Shown here piece by piece: positions 42,978-50,316 of a DNA stretch of 64,000 nucleotides. The notes beneath the pieces were generated by a model that was not told the DNA's origin, did no database searches, and saw nothing but the letters and a program-made list of their open reading frames with translations. The DNA comes from Burkholderia sp. D-99 (GTDB taxonomy: Bacteria; Pseudomonadota; Gammaproteobacteria; Burkholderiales; Burkholderiaceae), in assembly GCF_011605345.1 (NCBI RefSeq), contig NZ_JAAOXM010000002.1:310001-374000 (forward strand), read 5' to 3'. Within the stretch, counting starts at the first letter, position 1; the number at the start of each line of letters is the position of its first letter. The translations under genes and the position numbers were made by a program.

Positions 42978-42994
42978 ATTACATCCCATGTAAT
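42978..42994. promoter_or_regulatory. ATTACAT inverted repeat upstream of a CMD gene
   Basis: ATTACAT-CCC-ATGTAAT is a perfect inverted repeat with seven-base arms in the 135-base region before the CMD protein gene. The rest of the region is ordinary. Its arms equal those of the toxin-antitoxin palindrome at 6566, but with a three-base spacer. The nearby XRE regulator is one possible binder. Confidence 0.6.
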
Positions 42995-43071
42995 TGGCGC
43001 ACGACACGGCCGCTCCTACGCTTCGGGTGTCGCGCCGCCATTCCGGCGGCGCTCATCGCCCCGGAGACATC

Positions 43072-43629
43072 ATGTCCGCCTACCCGCTTCACACCATCGA
43101 CTCGGCACCGGTTGAATCGAAGCCCGTGCTCCAGCAGCTCCAGCAAACCTTCGGCACGATCCCGAACATCGCGGCGGCCATGGCCGCGTCGCCGGTGCTG
43201 ATCAACGGCTTCATCGGCCTGTTCGAGCGCGTGCACGCCAGCAGTCTCACCGAGCCGCAGATCCAGACGCTCCTGCTCACCAACGCGGTCACGAACGCGA
43301 GCGAGTGGCCGGCCGCATTCCATACCGCGCTTGCACTGAAACAGGGTGTGACCCACGCCGACGTCGATGCGATCCGCCGCGGCGGCCTGCCCGGCGACGC
43401 GCAACTGGCCGCGCTGTCGGCCACGGCACGCAAGCTGATCGACACCCGCGGCCGCCTGGCCGATGCCGACCGGCAGTCGTTCCTCGACGCCGGCTTCAGC
43501 GACGAACAGTTGCTGGAAGTGATCGCGGTCGTCGCCGCGTCGACGATCACGAACTACGTCGGCAGCGTGACGCGGCCCACGCTCGAAGCACCGTTCGACG
43601 AATTTGCGTGGCATGCGCACGCCGCTTGA
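43072..43629 (+). CDS. carboxymuconolactone decarboxylase-like protein lacking the redox cysteines
   Basis: A 185-residue helical protein of the CMD/AhpD fold: ESKPVLQQLQQTFGTIPNIAAAMAASPVLINGFIGLF at the start and a central helix AVTNASEWPAAFHTALALKQG. The His is kept, but the two cysteines expected as CxxCxxxH are Ala/Ser and Ala, so thiol peroxidase activity is unlikely. GGAGA lies seven bases before the ATG. It is 48 bases upstream of an XRE regulator gene, which may control it. Confidence 0.85.
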   Translation: MSAYPLHTIDSAPVESKPVLQQLQQTFGTIPNIAAAMAASPVLINGFIGLFERVHASSLTEPQIQTLLLTNAVTNASEWPAAFHTALALKQGVTHADVDAIRRGGLPGDAQLAALSATARKLIDTRGRLADADRQSFLDAGFSDEQLLEVIAVVAASTITNYVGSVTRPTLEAPFDEFAWHAHAA

Positions 43630-43677
43630 GTTCGATATAGTCGTTCGCATCGCTCACGAAACGCCCAGGGAGGCACG

Positions 43678-44523
43678 ATGAACGCCAGCCGCCGCGATCG
43701 GCACGCGCCGCCGCACGAACTGGGCCGGTTGCTGCGCTACTGGCGCGACATGCGCGGCGTGAGCCAGCTCGACCTGTCGCTCGACGCGGGCATCTCGCAG
43801 CGCCAGATCAGCTTCATCGAAAGCGGGCGCAGCGTGCCGGGCCGCGACACGCTGCTGACGCTCGCGCAGACGCTGGACGTGCCGCTGCGCGAGCGCAACG
43901 CGCTGCTGCTCGCGGCCGGCTATGCGCCTGTGTATTCGGAAGCGCCGTGGGATGCGCAGGAGATGCACGGCGTGATCCGCGCGCTGGAACGGGTCGTGCG
44001 CCAGCACGATCCGTTTCCAGCGATCGTGATGGATCGCCACTGGAACGTGCTGATGACCAATGACGCGGCGCCGCGCTTTTTCGGCTGCTTCATCGACATG
44101 GCCGCGCGCGACGGCCCGCGCAACCTGCTGCGCCTGATGTTCGATCCGCACGGCATGCGGCCGTTTCTGGCCGACTGGGATACGGTGTCGCGCAGCCTGC
44201 TACAGCGCGTGCATCGCGAATCGGTCGGCCGCGTGATCGACGACGATACCCGGCAGCTCCTCGACGACCTGCTCGCCAGCCCCGATGCGCCGCGCGACTG
44301 GACATCGCCGGCGGCACCTGCCGCCGCGCCGTCGCTGCCGGTCATCCCGATCGGCTTCGTGCATGAAGGCGTCGTGCTGCGCTACTTCTCGCTGGTCACG
44401 ACGGTGGGCACGCCGCAAAGCGCCGCTGCGCAGGAGCTGCGCATGGAGTGCATGTTCCCCGCCGACGACGCGACCGAAGCGCGCCACCGGCAGTTGCTCG
44501 ACGCACACGCACCGGTGCGCTGA
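43678..44523 (+). CDS. XRE-family regulator with MmyB-like ligand-binding domain
   Basis: A 281-residue protein. An N-terminal helix-turn-helix (LGRLLRYWRDMRGVSQLDLSLDAGISQRQISFIESGRSVPGRD) is followed by an MmyB-like domain (DRHWNVLMTNDAAPRFFGCF, LRLMFDPHGMRPFLADWD) that may bind a fatty-acid-like ligand. Such regulators usually control a single adjacent oxidoreductase or CMD gene. GGGAGG precedes the ATG. The MFS gene on the other strand converges with it. Confidence 0.9.
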   Translation: MNASRRDRHAPPHELGRLLRYWRDMRGVSQLDLSLDAGISQRQISFIESGRSVPGRDTLLTLAQTLDVPLRERNALLLAAGYAPVYSEAPWDAQEMHGVIRALERVVRQHDPFPAIVMDRHWNVLMTNDAAPRFFGCFIDMAARDGPRNLLRLMFDPHGMRPFLADWDTVSRSLLQRVHRESVGRVIDDDTRQLLDDLLASPDAPRDWTSPAAPAAAPSLPVIPIGFVHEGVVLRYFSLVTTVGTPQSAAAQELRMECMFPADDATEARHRQLLDAHAPVR

Positions 44524-44569
44524 GCGGCGGGCCGATGCGCGATCGCGCCGCCCGCCTCACCGGGACCGC

Positions 44570-45781
44570 TTATTCCGCCAGCGCGGGCACCACGCCGACA
44601 CGCTTCGGCACGCCGGTCACGATCGTCGCCACCGCGACGGCCAGCACGACGGCCGCGGCAACGAACACGCCAGCCGCACCGTTCGCGTCGAACACGACGC
44701 CACCGGCCGCCGCACCCGTCGCGATGGCAAGCTGGATCGCCGCGACGATCAGCCCACCCGCGCTTTCGGCTTCATCGGGCACGGTGCGCGTGACCCACGT
44801 CGACCACGCAACGGGCACGCCGCCGAACGCCATCCCCCACAACGCGACGAGCACCGCGTCGATCATCGGCGCGCGGCCGAGCGCGACGAGCGCGACGCCG
44901 AGCACGACCATCAGCGCGGGCATCCCGATCAGCATCGGCCGCAGCCGGTGTTCGAGCACGCGGCCGGCGAGCGACGTGCCGACGAAGTTCGCGATGCCGT
45001 AGCCGAGCAGGATCGCCGACAGCCCGTTCACGCCGACGCCCGCGACCTGCTCGAGGAACGGCCGCAGGTATGTGAAGAACGCGAAGTGCCCGGTGAACAC
45101 GAGGATCGTCGCGAACATCCCGAGGCCGACGGTCGGCCGGCGCAGCACATCGATCAGCGTGCGCAGCCGGGTCGTGCCGCTCGGCGGCATCGACGGCAGC
45201 GTGATGACCTGCGACACGAACGAAATGCCGCCGAGCACGGCCGCGATCAGGAACACGTTGCGCCAGCCGATCAGGTGGCCGAAGTAGCTGCCCATCGGCG
45301 CGGACGCGATCGTCGCGACCGCCACGCCGCTGAAGATGATCGACAGCGCGCGCGGCACCATCGCCGTCGGCACGAGCCGCATCGCGGTGGCGGTCGCCAT
45401 CGTCCAGAAGCCGCCGAGCGCGATGCCGAGCACGACGCGCCCGATCAGGAGCATTGCCAGGTTGGGCGCGAACGCGACCGCCAGGTTCGATGCGACGAGC
45501 AGCACCGAGAACACGAGCAACACGCGCCGCCGGTCGATCGTGCGCGTCAGCGCCGAGATCAGCAGGCTTGTGACGAGCGCGACCGTCGCGGTGGCCGTGA
45601 CGGCCTGCCCGGCCACGCCTTCGGTCACGCCAAGGCTGTCGGCCATCGGCGTCAGCAGGCTCGCGGGCAGGAATTCGGCCGTGACGAGCCCGAAGACGCC
45701 GAGCGTCATCGCGAATACCGCGCCCCAGGCCGGTTCGCGGGGGGCCGCCGTCGAGGCGGCCGTGGAGATTCCGGGATTCAT
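44570..45781 (-). CDS. MFS efflux transporter (DHA1/AraJ-like)
   Basis: A 403-residue carrier with 12 membrane helices, starting near MNPGISTAAS with the first helix AWGAVFAMTLGVFGLVTAEFLPASLL, the hallmark of DHA1-type sugar or drug efflux proteins. The antiporter-type motif in helix 5 (VLGIALGGFWTMATATAMRLVP) is present. It is divergent from an AraC regulator with 70 bases between them. Substrates are unknown. GGAAC precedes the ATG. Confidence 0.88.
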   Translation of the reverse strand: MNPGISTAASTAAPREPAWGAVFAMTLGVFGLVTAEFLPASLLTPMADSLGVTEGVAGQAVTATATVALVTSLLISALTRTIDRRRVLLVFSVLLVASNLAVAFAPNLAMLLIGRVVLGIALGGFWTMATATAMRLVPTAMVPRALSIIFSGVAVATIASAPMGSYFGHLIGWRNVFLIAAVLGGISFVSQVITLPSMPPSGTTRLRTLIDVLRRPTVGLGMFATILVFTGHFAFFTYLRPFLEQVAGVGVNGLSAILLGYGIANFVGTSLAGRVLEHRLRPMLIGMPALMVVLGVALVALGRAPMIDAVLVALWGMAFGGVPVAWSTWVTRTVPDEAESAGGLIVAAIQLAIATGAAAGGVVFDANGAAGVFVAAAVVLAVAVATIVTGVPKRVGVVPALAE

Positions 45782-45851
45782 GCGTGGTTCCGTGTCGGTT
45801 AGGGAAAATACTGATGAGGGCGTATCGTAAGGAATCACATCAGGACGGTCT

Positions 45852-46901
45852 ATGACATACAATCCGCTCTTGTTGATCGAACGTCCGAATCTCGATATGT
45901 CCGAGCCCCTGCTTCCGCCCATCCCCGACGTGCACGACCTCGTCAGCGAGCTGCTGCTGGGGATGCGCCTGAGCGGCGTCCAGTACCGCCGCATCCAGGT
46001 CGCGCGGCCGTTCGGGCTGAATTTCGGCCATGTGACAGGCCGCGCGCAGTTCCATTTCGTCGGGCGCGGGCCGGTGCTGCTGCGCGACGCGTCGGGCGAC
46101 ACGATGCGGCTCGAGGCCGGCGATGCAATCCTGCTGCCGCACGGCGGCATGCACGCGCTGGTGTCGGACCCCGAGGCACAGTGCCGCGAGATCAACGGCT
46201 TCGAAGTCGCGAAGATCTGCGATACGGTTGCGTCGGTGGCATCGGCCGGCGTGTCGCCCGCCAGTTGCGCGACGACCGAGCCGGGCGCCGGCGATGCGCT
46301 GATCTTCAGCGCATGCATGGAGCTCGATCTCGGCGGCATGCAGCCGCTGGTCGGCACGATGCCCGAGCTCATGCACGTCGGCACGCTGCTCGCGCGCTAC
46401 CCGGAAATCCGCCCGATGCTCGACGCGATGGAGCGCGAAGCGTGCTCGGCGCGCGCGGGCTTCGCGGGCATCCTCGCGCGGCTCGCGGATGTGGTCGCGG
46501 CGTTCATCGTGCGCGGCTGGGTCGAATGCGGATGCGGCGATGCGACGGGCTGGGTGCAGGCGCTGCGCGAGCCGAAGCTCGGCCGCGCGATCGTCGCGCT
46601 GCACCGCGACCCGGGCCGCAACTGGAGCGTGGCGGAACTCGCCACCGAAGCGGGCGTGTCACGTTCGGTGTTCGCCGAACGCTTTCTCGCGGCCACCGGG
46701 ATGACGCCCGTGCGCTACCTGACCGAGCTGCGGATGCGGCTCGCCGCGCAATGGATCACGCGCGACCACGAGACGATCGAGGCCGTCGCGTACCGGCTCG
46801 GCTACGGCTCGCTCGCTGCGTTCAGCCGCGCGTTCAAGCGCGTGGTGGGCAAGCCGCCGGGCGCCGTGCGCGCGGACGGCGAGGTGCGTGTCGAAGCGTA
46901 A
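45852..46901 (+). CDS. AraC-family regulator with N-terminal cupin domain
   Basis: A 349-residue regulator. The cupin-type sensor domain covers residues about 25-190 (FNFGHVTGRAQFHFVGRGPVLLRD, LEAGDAILLPHGGMHAL). The two AraC helix-turn-helices cover about 240-340, with WSVAELATEAGVSRSVFAERFLAATGMTPVRYLTELRMRLAAQ and VAYRLGYGSLAAFSRAFKRVVGKPPG. AGGACGG precedes the ATG. It is divergent from an MFS efflux gene, which it probably activates when its ligand is present. Confidence 0.9.
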   Translation: MTYNPLLLIERPNLDMSEPLLPPIPDVHDLVSELLLGMRLSGVQYRRIQVARPFGLNFGHVTGRAQFHFVGRGPVLLRDASGDTMRLEAGDAILLPHGGMHALVSDPEAQCREINGFEVAKICDTVASVASAGVSPASCATTEPGAGDALIFSACMELDLGGMQPLVGTMPELMHVGTLLARYPEIRPMLDAMEREACSARAGFAGILARLADVVAAFIVRGWVECGCGDATGWVQALREPKLGRAIVALHRDPGRNWSVAELATEAGVSRSVFAERFLAATGMTPVRYLTELRMRLAAQWITRDHETIEAVAYRLGYGSLAAFSRAFKRVVGKPPGAVRADGEVRVEA

Positions 46902-46902
46902 G

Positions 46903-46937
46903 GCGTGACGTGTCACGCATCACGTCTTAAACGTGAT
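46903..46937. terminator. two adjacent hairpins after the AraC gene
   Basis: GCGTGAC-GT-GTCACGC (46903-46918) is followed at once by ATCACGT-CTTAA-ACGTGAT (46919-46937). They lie between the AraC stop codon and a convergent small gene. There is no T run, so rho-independent termination is uncertain. They could also be a protein site or a transcript-stabilising structure. Confidence 0.45.
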
Positions 46938-46992
46938 GCCGCCCGCGGCCACCAACCGTCGCTCAAATCGCTGCCACGCGTGATTGCAGCGC

Positions 46993-47160
46993 TCAGCCGC
47001 TGCGCGCTTCCAGCCTGTCGACCAGCGCCGTCGCGCACTGCACGGCAAGCGCCGCGCACTGCTCCGGATCCACCACCGCGCCGCCCGCAACGGTGCCTTG
47101 CACGATCCGGCCCAGCAATTCCTTCGAGAGATCGGCGATCTCGTCATCCCGTTCCGTCAT
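46993..47160 (-). CDS. 55-residue conserved-looking small protein
   Basis: A small gene with a strong ribosome binding site (AGGAGGGG, four to five bases before the ATG). The product is acidic and soluble: it begins MTERDDEIADLSKELLGRIV, has a central GTVAGGAVVDPEQCAALA, and ends in ALVDRLEARSG. It should form two helices. I do not recognise it. It is convergent with the AraC gene and 63 bases upstream-to-downstream from the DUF3857 gene on the same strand, so the two may share a transcript. Confidence 0.65.
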   Translation of the reverse strand: MTERDDEIADLSKELLGRIVQGTVAGGAVVDPEQCAALAVQCATALVDRLEARSG

Positions 47161-47223
47161 GATGCCCCTCCTGCGCGTCGACCGAACGTGTCGACGCGAA
47201 CACTTCCCCTGCCCGATCGACGT

Positions 47224-49122
47224 TCAACGTCCTTTCGCCCGCACGACGATCTGGGCCTGCGTGTCGCGTTCGATGCGTTCGAGCGACGCGCGCAGCGCCG
47301 CGAATTCGTCCGGCGTACACACCTGGCGGCCGAAATCCGCCGTCATCCGCCGCGAGACCTGCACGACACGCGCGGCCGCGTCGAATACGTAATGCGACGT
47401 GAAGTCGACGAAGCGGTCGTGCACGGCCGTGTCGGCCGGCAGGTCGGTCACCGTGACGTCGGCCGGCAGTGCGATCTGGCCGGTCTCGTCGAACGTGCCG
47501 CCGATGCAGCCCCACGGCTGCGTGCGCACGGGTTCGGCCAGCCAGCTCTCGACCTGCGTCGCGATGCCGCCCGTCAGGCTCGACAGCGCGGGCAACGCGG
47601 TCGTGCCGTCGGGCCACACGAAATGATCGAGCGTGCCCGAGAGCGTCACGTCGAACGGCCCGTCGGTCACGCGCCGGTCGCTGGTCGACAGTTGCGCGCG
47701 GCCGCGCAAGCCGCTTTGCCGCAGACGGTCGTTCGCGAGTTGGGCGATGGCGTCGGGTGTCGCGCGGCGAAACAGGTTGCGTTCGAGTTCGGCCGTCCAG
47801 CCGTCATCCTCGATGTACGCATGAAAACGCGCGGCGCCCGGCCCGGCCGCATCGATCCCGACCCGCGCGATGCGGCCGCGCGGCTGCGTGGCCGGCGTAC
47901 GCGACAGCACACCCGTGTCGACGAGCAGCGCGGGCCGGTCCATCACGATGGGCGGCAGATAACCGAACGCGATGCCGGCCGTCGTCGTATCCGCAAAGCT
48001 TGCGAGATCGGGCAGCCACGTGATTGCATGATTGATCGCACCGCCGCCGTAACCGGGCACCGACGGCAGCGTGTAGACGGACCCGAGACTGATCAGCACC
48101 GGTTCGCTGCGGATGCCGACCGCCGCGAGCAACGCGCCGAACAGCGCGACATGATCCTTGCAGTCGCCGTAGCGGTTGCGCAGGATGTCGGTGACGCGAT
48201 GCGGCGCGGCGGCCGTTTCGCCGAGAAACAGCCCGACGTAGCGCACGTTCGCCTGCACCCAGTCGTACAGGATGCGCGCCTTGTCGCGTGGATCGGCGGC
48301 ACCCGCCGTCAGCGTGCGTGCCAGTTGCGCGACGGCCGGATCGTCCGTGCCCGGATCGACGGCCGCGTTGCGGTAGCGCGCAGCGAACGCCGCATAGTCG
48401 GGCAGCGTCGACACGACGAGCCGGTCGCCGTAGGTCGCGTAGCCGACCGCGCCGTTCTCGATGCGCTCGTACGGGCCGTGCCGGTAGTCGAATTCGTAGC
48501 GCGTACGGCCGTTCGCGGTGACTGGCGGCAGCGCGACGTAGCCGCGCGCATCCGCATACAGCGGCATGTCGGCCGGCACGTCGAAGATCAGCCGCTGGCT
48601 GTCGACCGGCTCGCGCGACGGCTCCACGGTGTAGCCGAAGTAGCCGCGGTTGACCGGCTTCGTGCGGGTCTTGCGGAACGCCACGCGCGTGCTCGACCCG
48701 GCTTCGACGCCGGGAAACACGACGGTGCGCAACAGCCCGTCCTGGAACGTCGGCGCGCCGGCCGAGCGCGGCTCCTGCACGTCGCGAATGCCGTCCGCGC
48801 CGACGGGATGCGCGACACCGTCGCGGTCGATCGTTTCGGCCGCGAGCAGGTCCACCTTCTCGAGATTCTTGTCGAACCACACGTAGCGCTGCGCGATGGC
48901 ATCGATGCCGTTCGCGTTGTTCGCGCGCAGCGTCGCATCGTCGTGCTCGTCGAGCGAACCGTCGTGCTGGATCACGAATTCGTGGACATCGCTGACGACC
49001 GTGACGGGCGCGTCGCCGCCCGTGTTGCCGCTGTCGCGCACATCGGCCATGGCCGCGCCGGCGCCGAGCGCGATGGCGCAGGCGAGCAGGCGGCCGGTCC
49101 ATCGGGAAAGGAAAAGCACCAC
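47224..49122 (-). CDS. secreted DUF3857 / transglutaminase-like protein
   Basis: A protein of about 632 residues with a signal peptide (WTGRLLACAIALGAGAAMA). It has an N-terminal DUF3857 beta-rich region (residues about 40-230) and a transglutaminase-like domain with the active cysteine in NRYGDCKDH and histidine in GGAINHAITWLP. A long beta-rich C-terminal part carries no hallmark I know. Proteins of this layout are periplasmic and their substrates are unknown. The start is chosen as a GTG at 49122 (GGAG upstream); an ATG at 49203 would put 27 residues before the signal peptide. Confidence 0.82.
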   Translation of the reverse strand: MVLFLSRWTGRLLACAIALGAGAAMADVRDSGNTGGDAPVTVVSDVHEFVIQHDGSLDEHDDATLRANNANGIDAIAQRYVWFDKNLEKVDLLAAETIDRDGVAHPVGADGIRDVQEPRSAGAPTFQDGLLRTVVFPGVEAGSSTRVAFRKTRTKPVNRGYFGYTVEPSREPVDSQRLIFDVPADMPLYADARGYVALPPVTANGRTRYEFDYRHGPYERIENGAVGYATYGDRLVVSTLPDYAAFAARYRNAAVDPGTDDPAVAQLARTLTAGAADPRDKARILYDWVQANVRYVGLFLGETAAAPHRVTDILRNRYGDCKDHVALFGALLAAVGIRSEPVLISLGSVYTLPSVPGYGGGAINHAITWLPDLASFADTTTAGIAFGYLPPIVMDRPALLVDTGVLSRTPATQPRGRIARVGIDAAGPGAARFHAYIEDDGWTAELERNLFRRATPDAIAQLANDRLRQSGLRGRAQLSTSDRRVTDGPFDVTLSGTLDHFVWPDGTTALPALSSLTGGIATQVESWLAEPVRTQPWGCIGGTFDETGQIALPADVTVTDLPADTAVHDRFVDFTSHYVFDAAARVVQVSRRMTADFGRQVCTPDEFAALRASLERIERDTQAQIVVRAKGR

Positions 49123-49486
49123 GTCGTCGCTCTCCGCGCGTTCGTTGCCGGGCGCCGGGGCCGCGCGCCGGCGCGGACGGTTCGATCCGCATGACGCGCA
49201 CATGACGGCTCACACGCCGCGTGACCGTCGTGCGAACCAGTGTGGGTGACGTGCCGTCGAGCGTCAAGCCGCGCGGCGGCGGGCCTGCGCGCGATGCGGC
49301 GAGCCGGCCCGGTGTGCAGCGCCGGCGGCGCCAGTCCGACATGCCGCTCCTGCGCATCCTGTCCCGGGCGAGAACGCCTTTTGTATCACGTCGTGATCTA
49401 TAATTCAGGCAGATCATCCGTGCGTGCGACGTCGGCGGAACGACCCTCTGCCGAACGCGACACGCCGACATGGGGAAGGAGACATC
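49123..49486. other. intergenic region with a promoter near its right end
   Basis: This stretch lies between the DUF3857 gene and the small membrane protein gene. Its left third could encode an N-terminal extension of the DUF3857 protein. Apart from the promoter at 49385-49404, I see no gene or RNA structure in it. Confidence 0.45.
49385..49404 (+). promoter_or_regulatory. consensus -10 with an adjoining palindrome
   Basis: TATAAT (49399-49404) is a perfect -10 for the small membrane protein gene at 49487. Directly before it, ATCACG-T-CGTGAT (49385-49397) is a perfect 13-bp inverted repeat in the spacer. No good -35 lies 16-18 bases upstream, which suggests that a bound protein controls the promoter. 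Confidence 0.6.
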
Positions 49487-49672
49487 ATGTTGATCAATAG
49501 CGACTTCGAAATGGGTTACCTCGTGATCGCGTTCGCACTGCTGGGCGTGATCCTGTTCGGTGCGCTGCTCACCGCGCTGCATCTCGAACGGTGGCATCCG
49601 AAGCTGGTCGGCGCCGCGCTCGGTGCGTTGCTCGGCATCGCGCTGATCGAAGCGATGCCGGTGCTGACGTGA
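49487..49672 (+). CDS. 61-residue membrane protein
   Basis: A small protein beginning MLINSDFEMGYLVIAFALLG. It has two membrane helices (residues about 10-31 and 42-57) joined by a short basic loop (LHLERWHPKLVG). AAGGAG lies six bases before the ATG, and a consensus -10 lies about 83 bases upstream. I do not recognise a family. It is the first of three small genes reading rightward (49487, 49749, 50070). Confidence 0.7.
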   Translation: MLINSDFEMGYLVIAFALLGVILFGALLTALHLERWHPKLVGAALGALLGIALIEAMPVLT

Positions 49673-49748
49673 ATACGGCCCGGCGTGCATTCGTCCGATC
49701 ACGCGTCACGCGGGGTCGGAACGACCGACATCTGCCGCGGAGGCCGTC

Positions 49749-50024
49749 ATGGCTTCGCCGCTCTGCCTGACCTATCGCCAGTGCGGGATTCGCGCGGTCG
49801 CGCTCGTCGACCCGGTTGCCGGCGAAGGGCTCGAACTCGGCGCGCTGTACGAACCGCTCGCCGTCGTGGTCTGGCGCGATGCGGGCGGATGCCACGAAAC
49901 GCACCTGCTCGACCCGAAACATCAGGTGTTCCGCAACGACGCGGACGCGCTCCGGATCTCGATCGCGCTGGCCAAGCGCTTCATCGACACGATGCTCGCC
50001 GGCCCATTCGTGCCCGCCGGCTGA
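49749..50024 (+). CDS. 91-residue hypothetical protein
   Basis: A small soluble protein with conserved-looking features: LTYRQCGIRAVALVDPVAGEGLELGALYEPLAVVVWRDAGG, then a helix at DADALRISIALAKRFIDTML. GGAGG lies four bases before the ATG. No known domain is visible. It is in the short rightward series of small genes between the DUF3857 protein and the APC permease. Confidence 0.6.
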   Translation: MASPLCLTYRQCGIRAVALVDPVAGEGLELGALYEPLAVVVWRDAGGCHETHLLDPKHQVFRNDADALRISIALAKRFIDTMLAGPFVPAG

Positions 50025-50069
50025 CGGCCGGCCTCGGCGCCTTTCGTCCCTCGTCATGCTGGAGGCGAC

Positions 50070-50228
50070 ATGGAAAACGGTATCGTCCAGGCGCTCTTGC
50101 TGCTCGCGCTTCTCGTGTTCGCGGTGCTGTTCTTCACGGCAGCACGCGGCCGCGACCGCACGCGCGACAAGCTGCTGCACCGGCCCGCGCGACGCTCGTC
50201 ACGCTCGCATACGCATCGTCATCCGTGA
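50070..50228 (+). CDS. 52-residue membrane-anchored protein
   Basis: A tiny gene with GGAGG ahead of its ATG. The product has one membrane helix (residues about 5-24, IVQALLLLALLVFAVLFF) and a strongly basic, histidine-rich tail with arginine pairs ending in HRHP. It converges with the APC permease gene, with 88 bases between the stops. I do not recognise it. Confidence 0.55.
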   Translation: MENGIVQALLLLALLVFAVLFFTAARGRDRTRDKLLHRPARRSSRSHTHRHP

Positions 50229-50316
50229 TCGCGCTGCGCAAGAAAAGTCACCGTGCCGTTGCCGCACACCTGTTCGTTCGCGCCGAAAAGTGCAGGCGAG
50301 CCGCTTCGCCCGTCCG

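Noticed and set aside
46920..47147. a 75-codon minus-strand frame over the small gene at 46993
   Set aside because: Its translation is tryptophan/arginine-rich without a ribosome binding site; the overlapping 55-codon frame has a strong one and normal composition.
46984..49194. a 736-codon open frame on the plus strand
   Set aside because: It runs opposite the DUF3857 protein, which has recognisable signal peptide and catalytic motifs; this frame has none.
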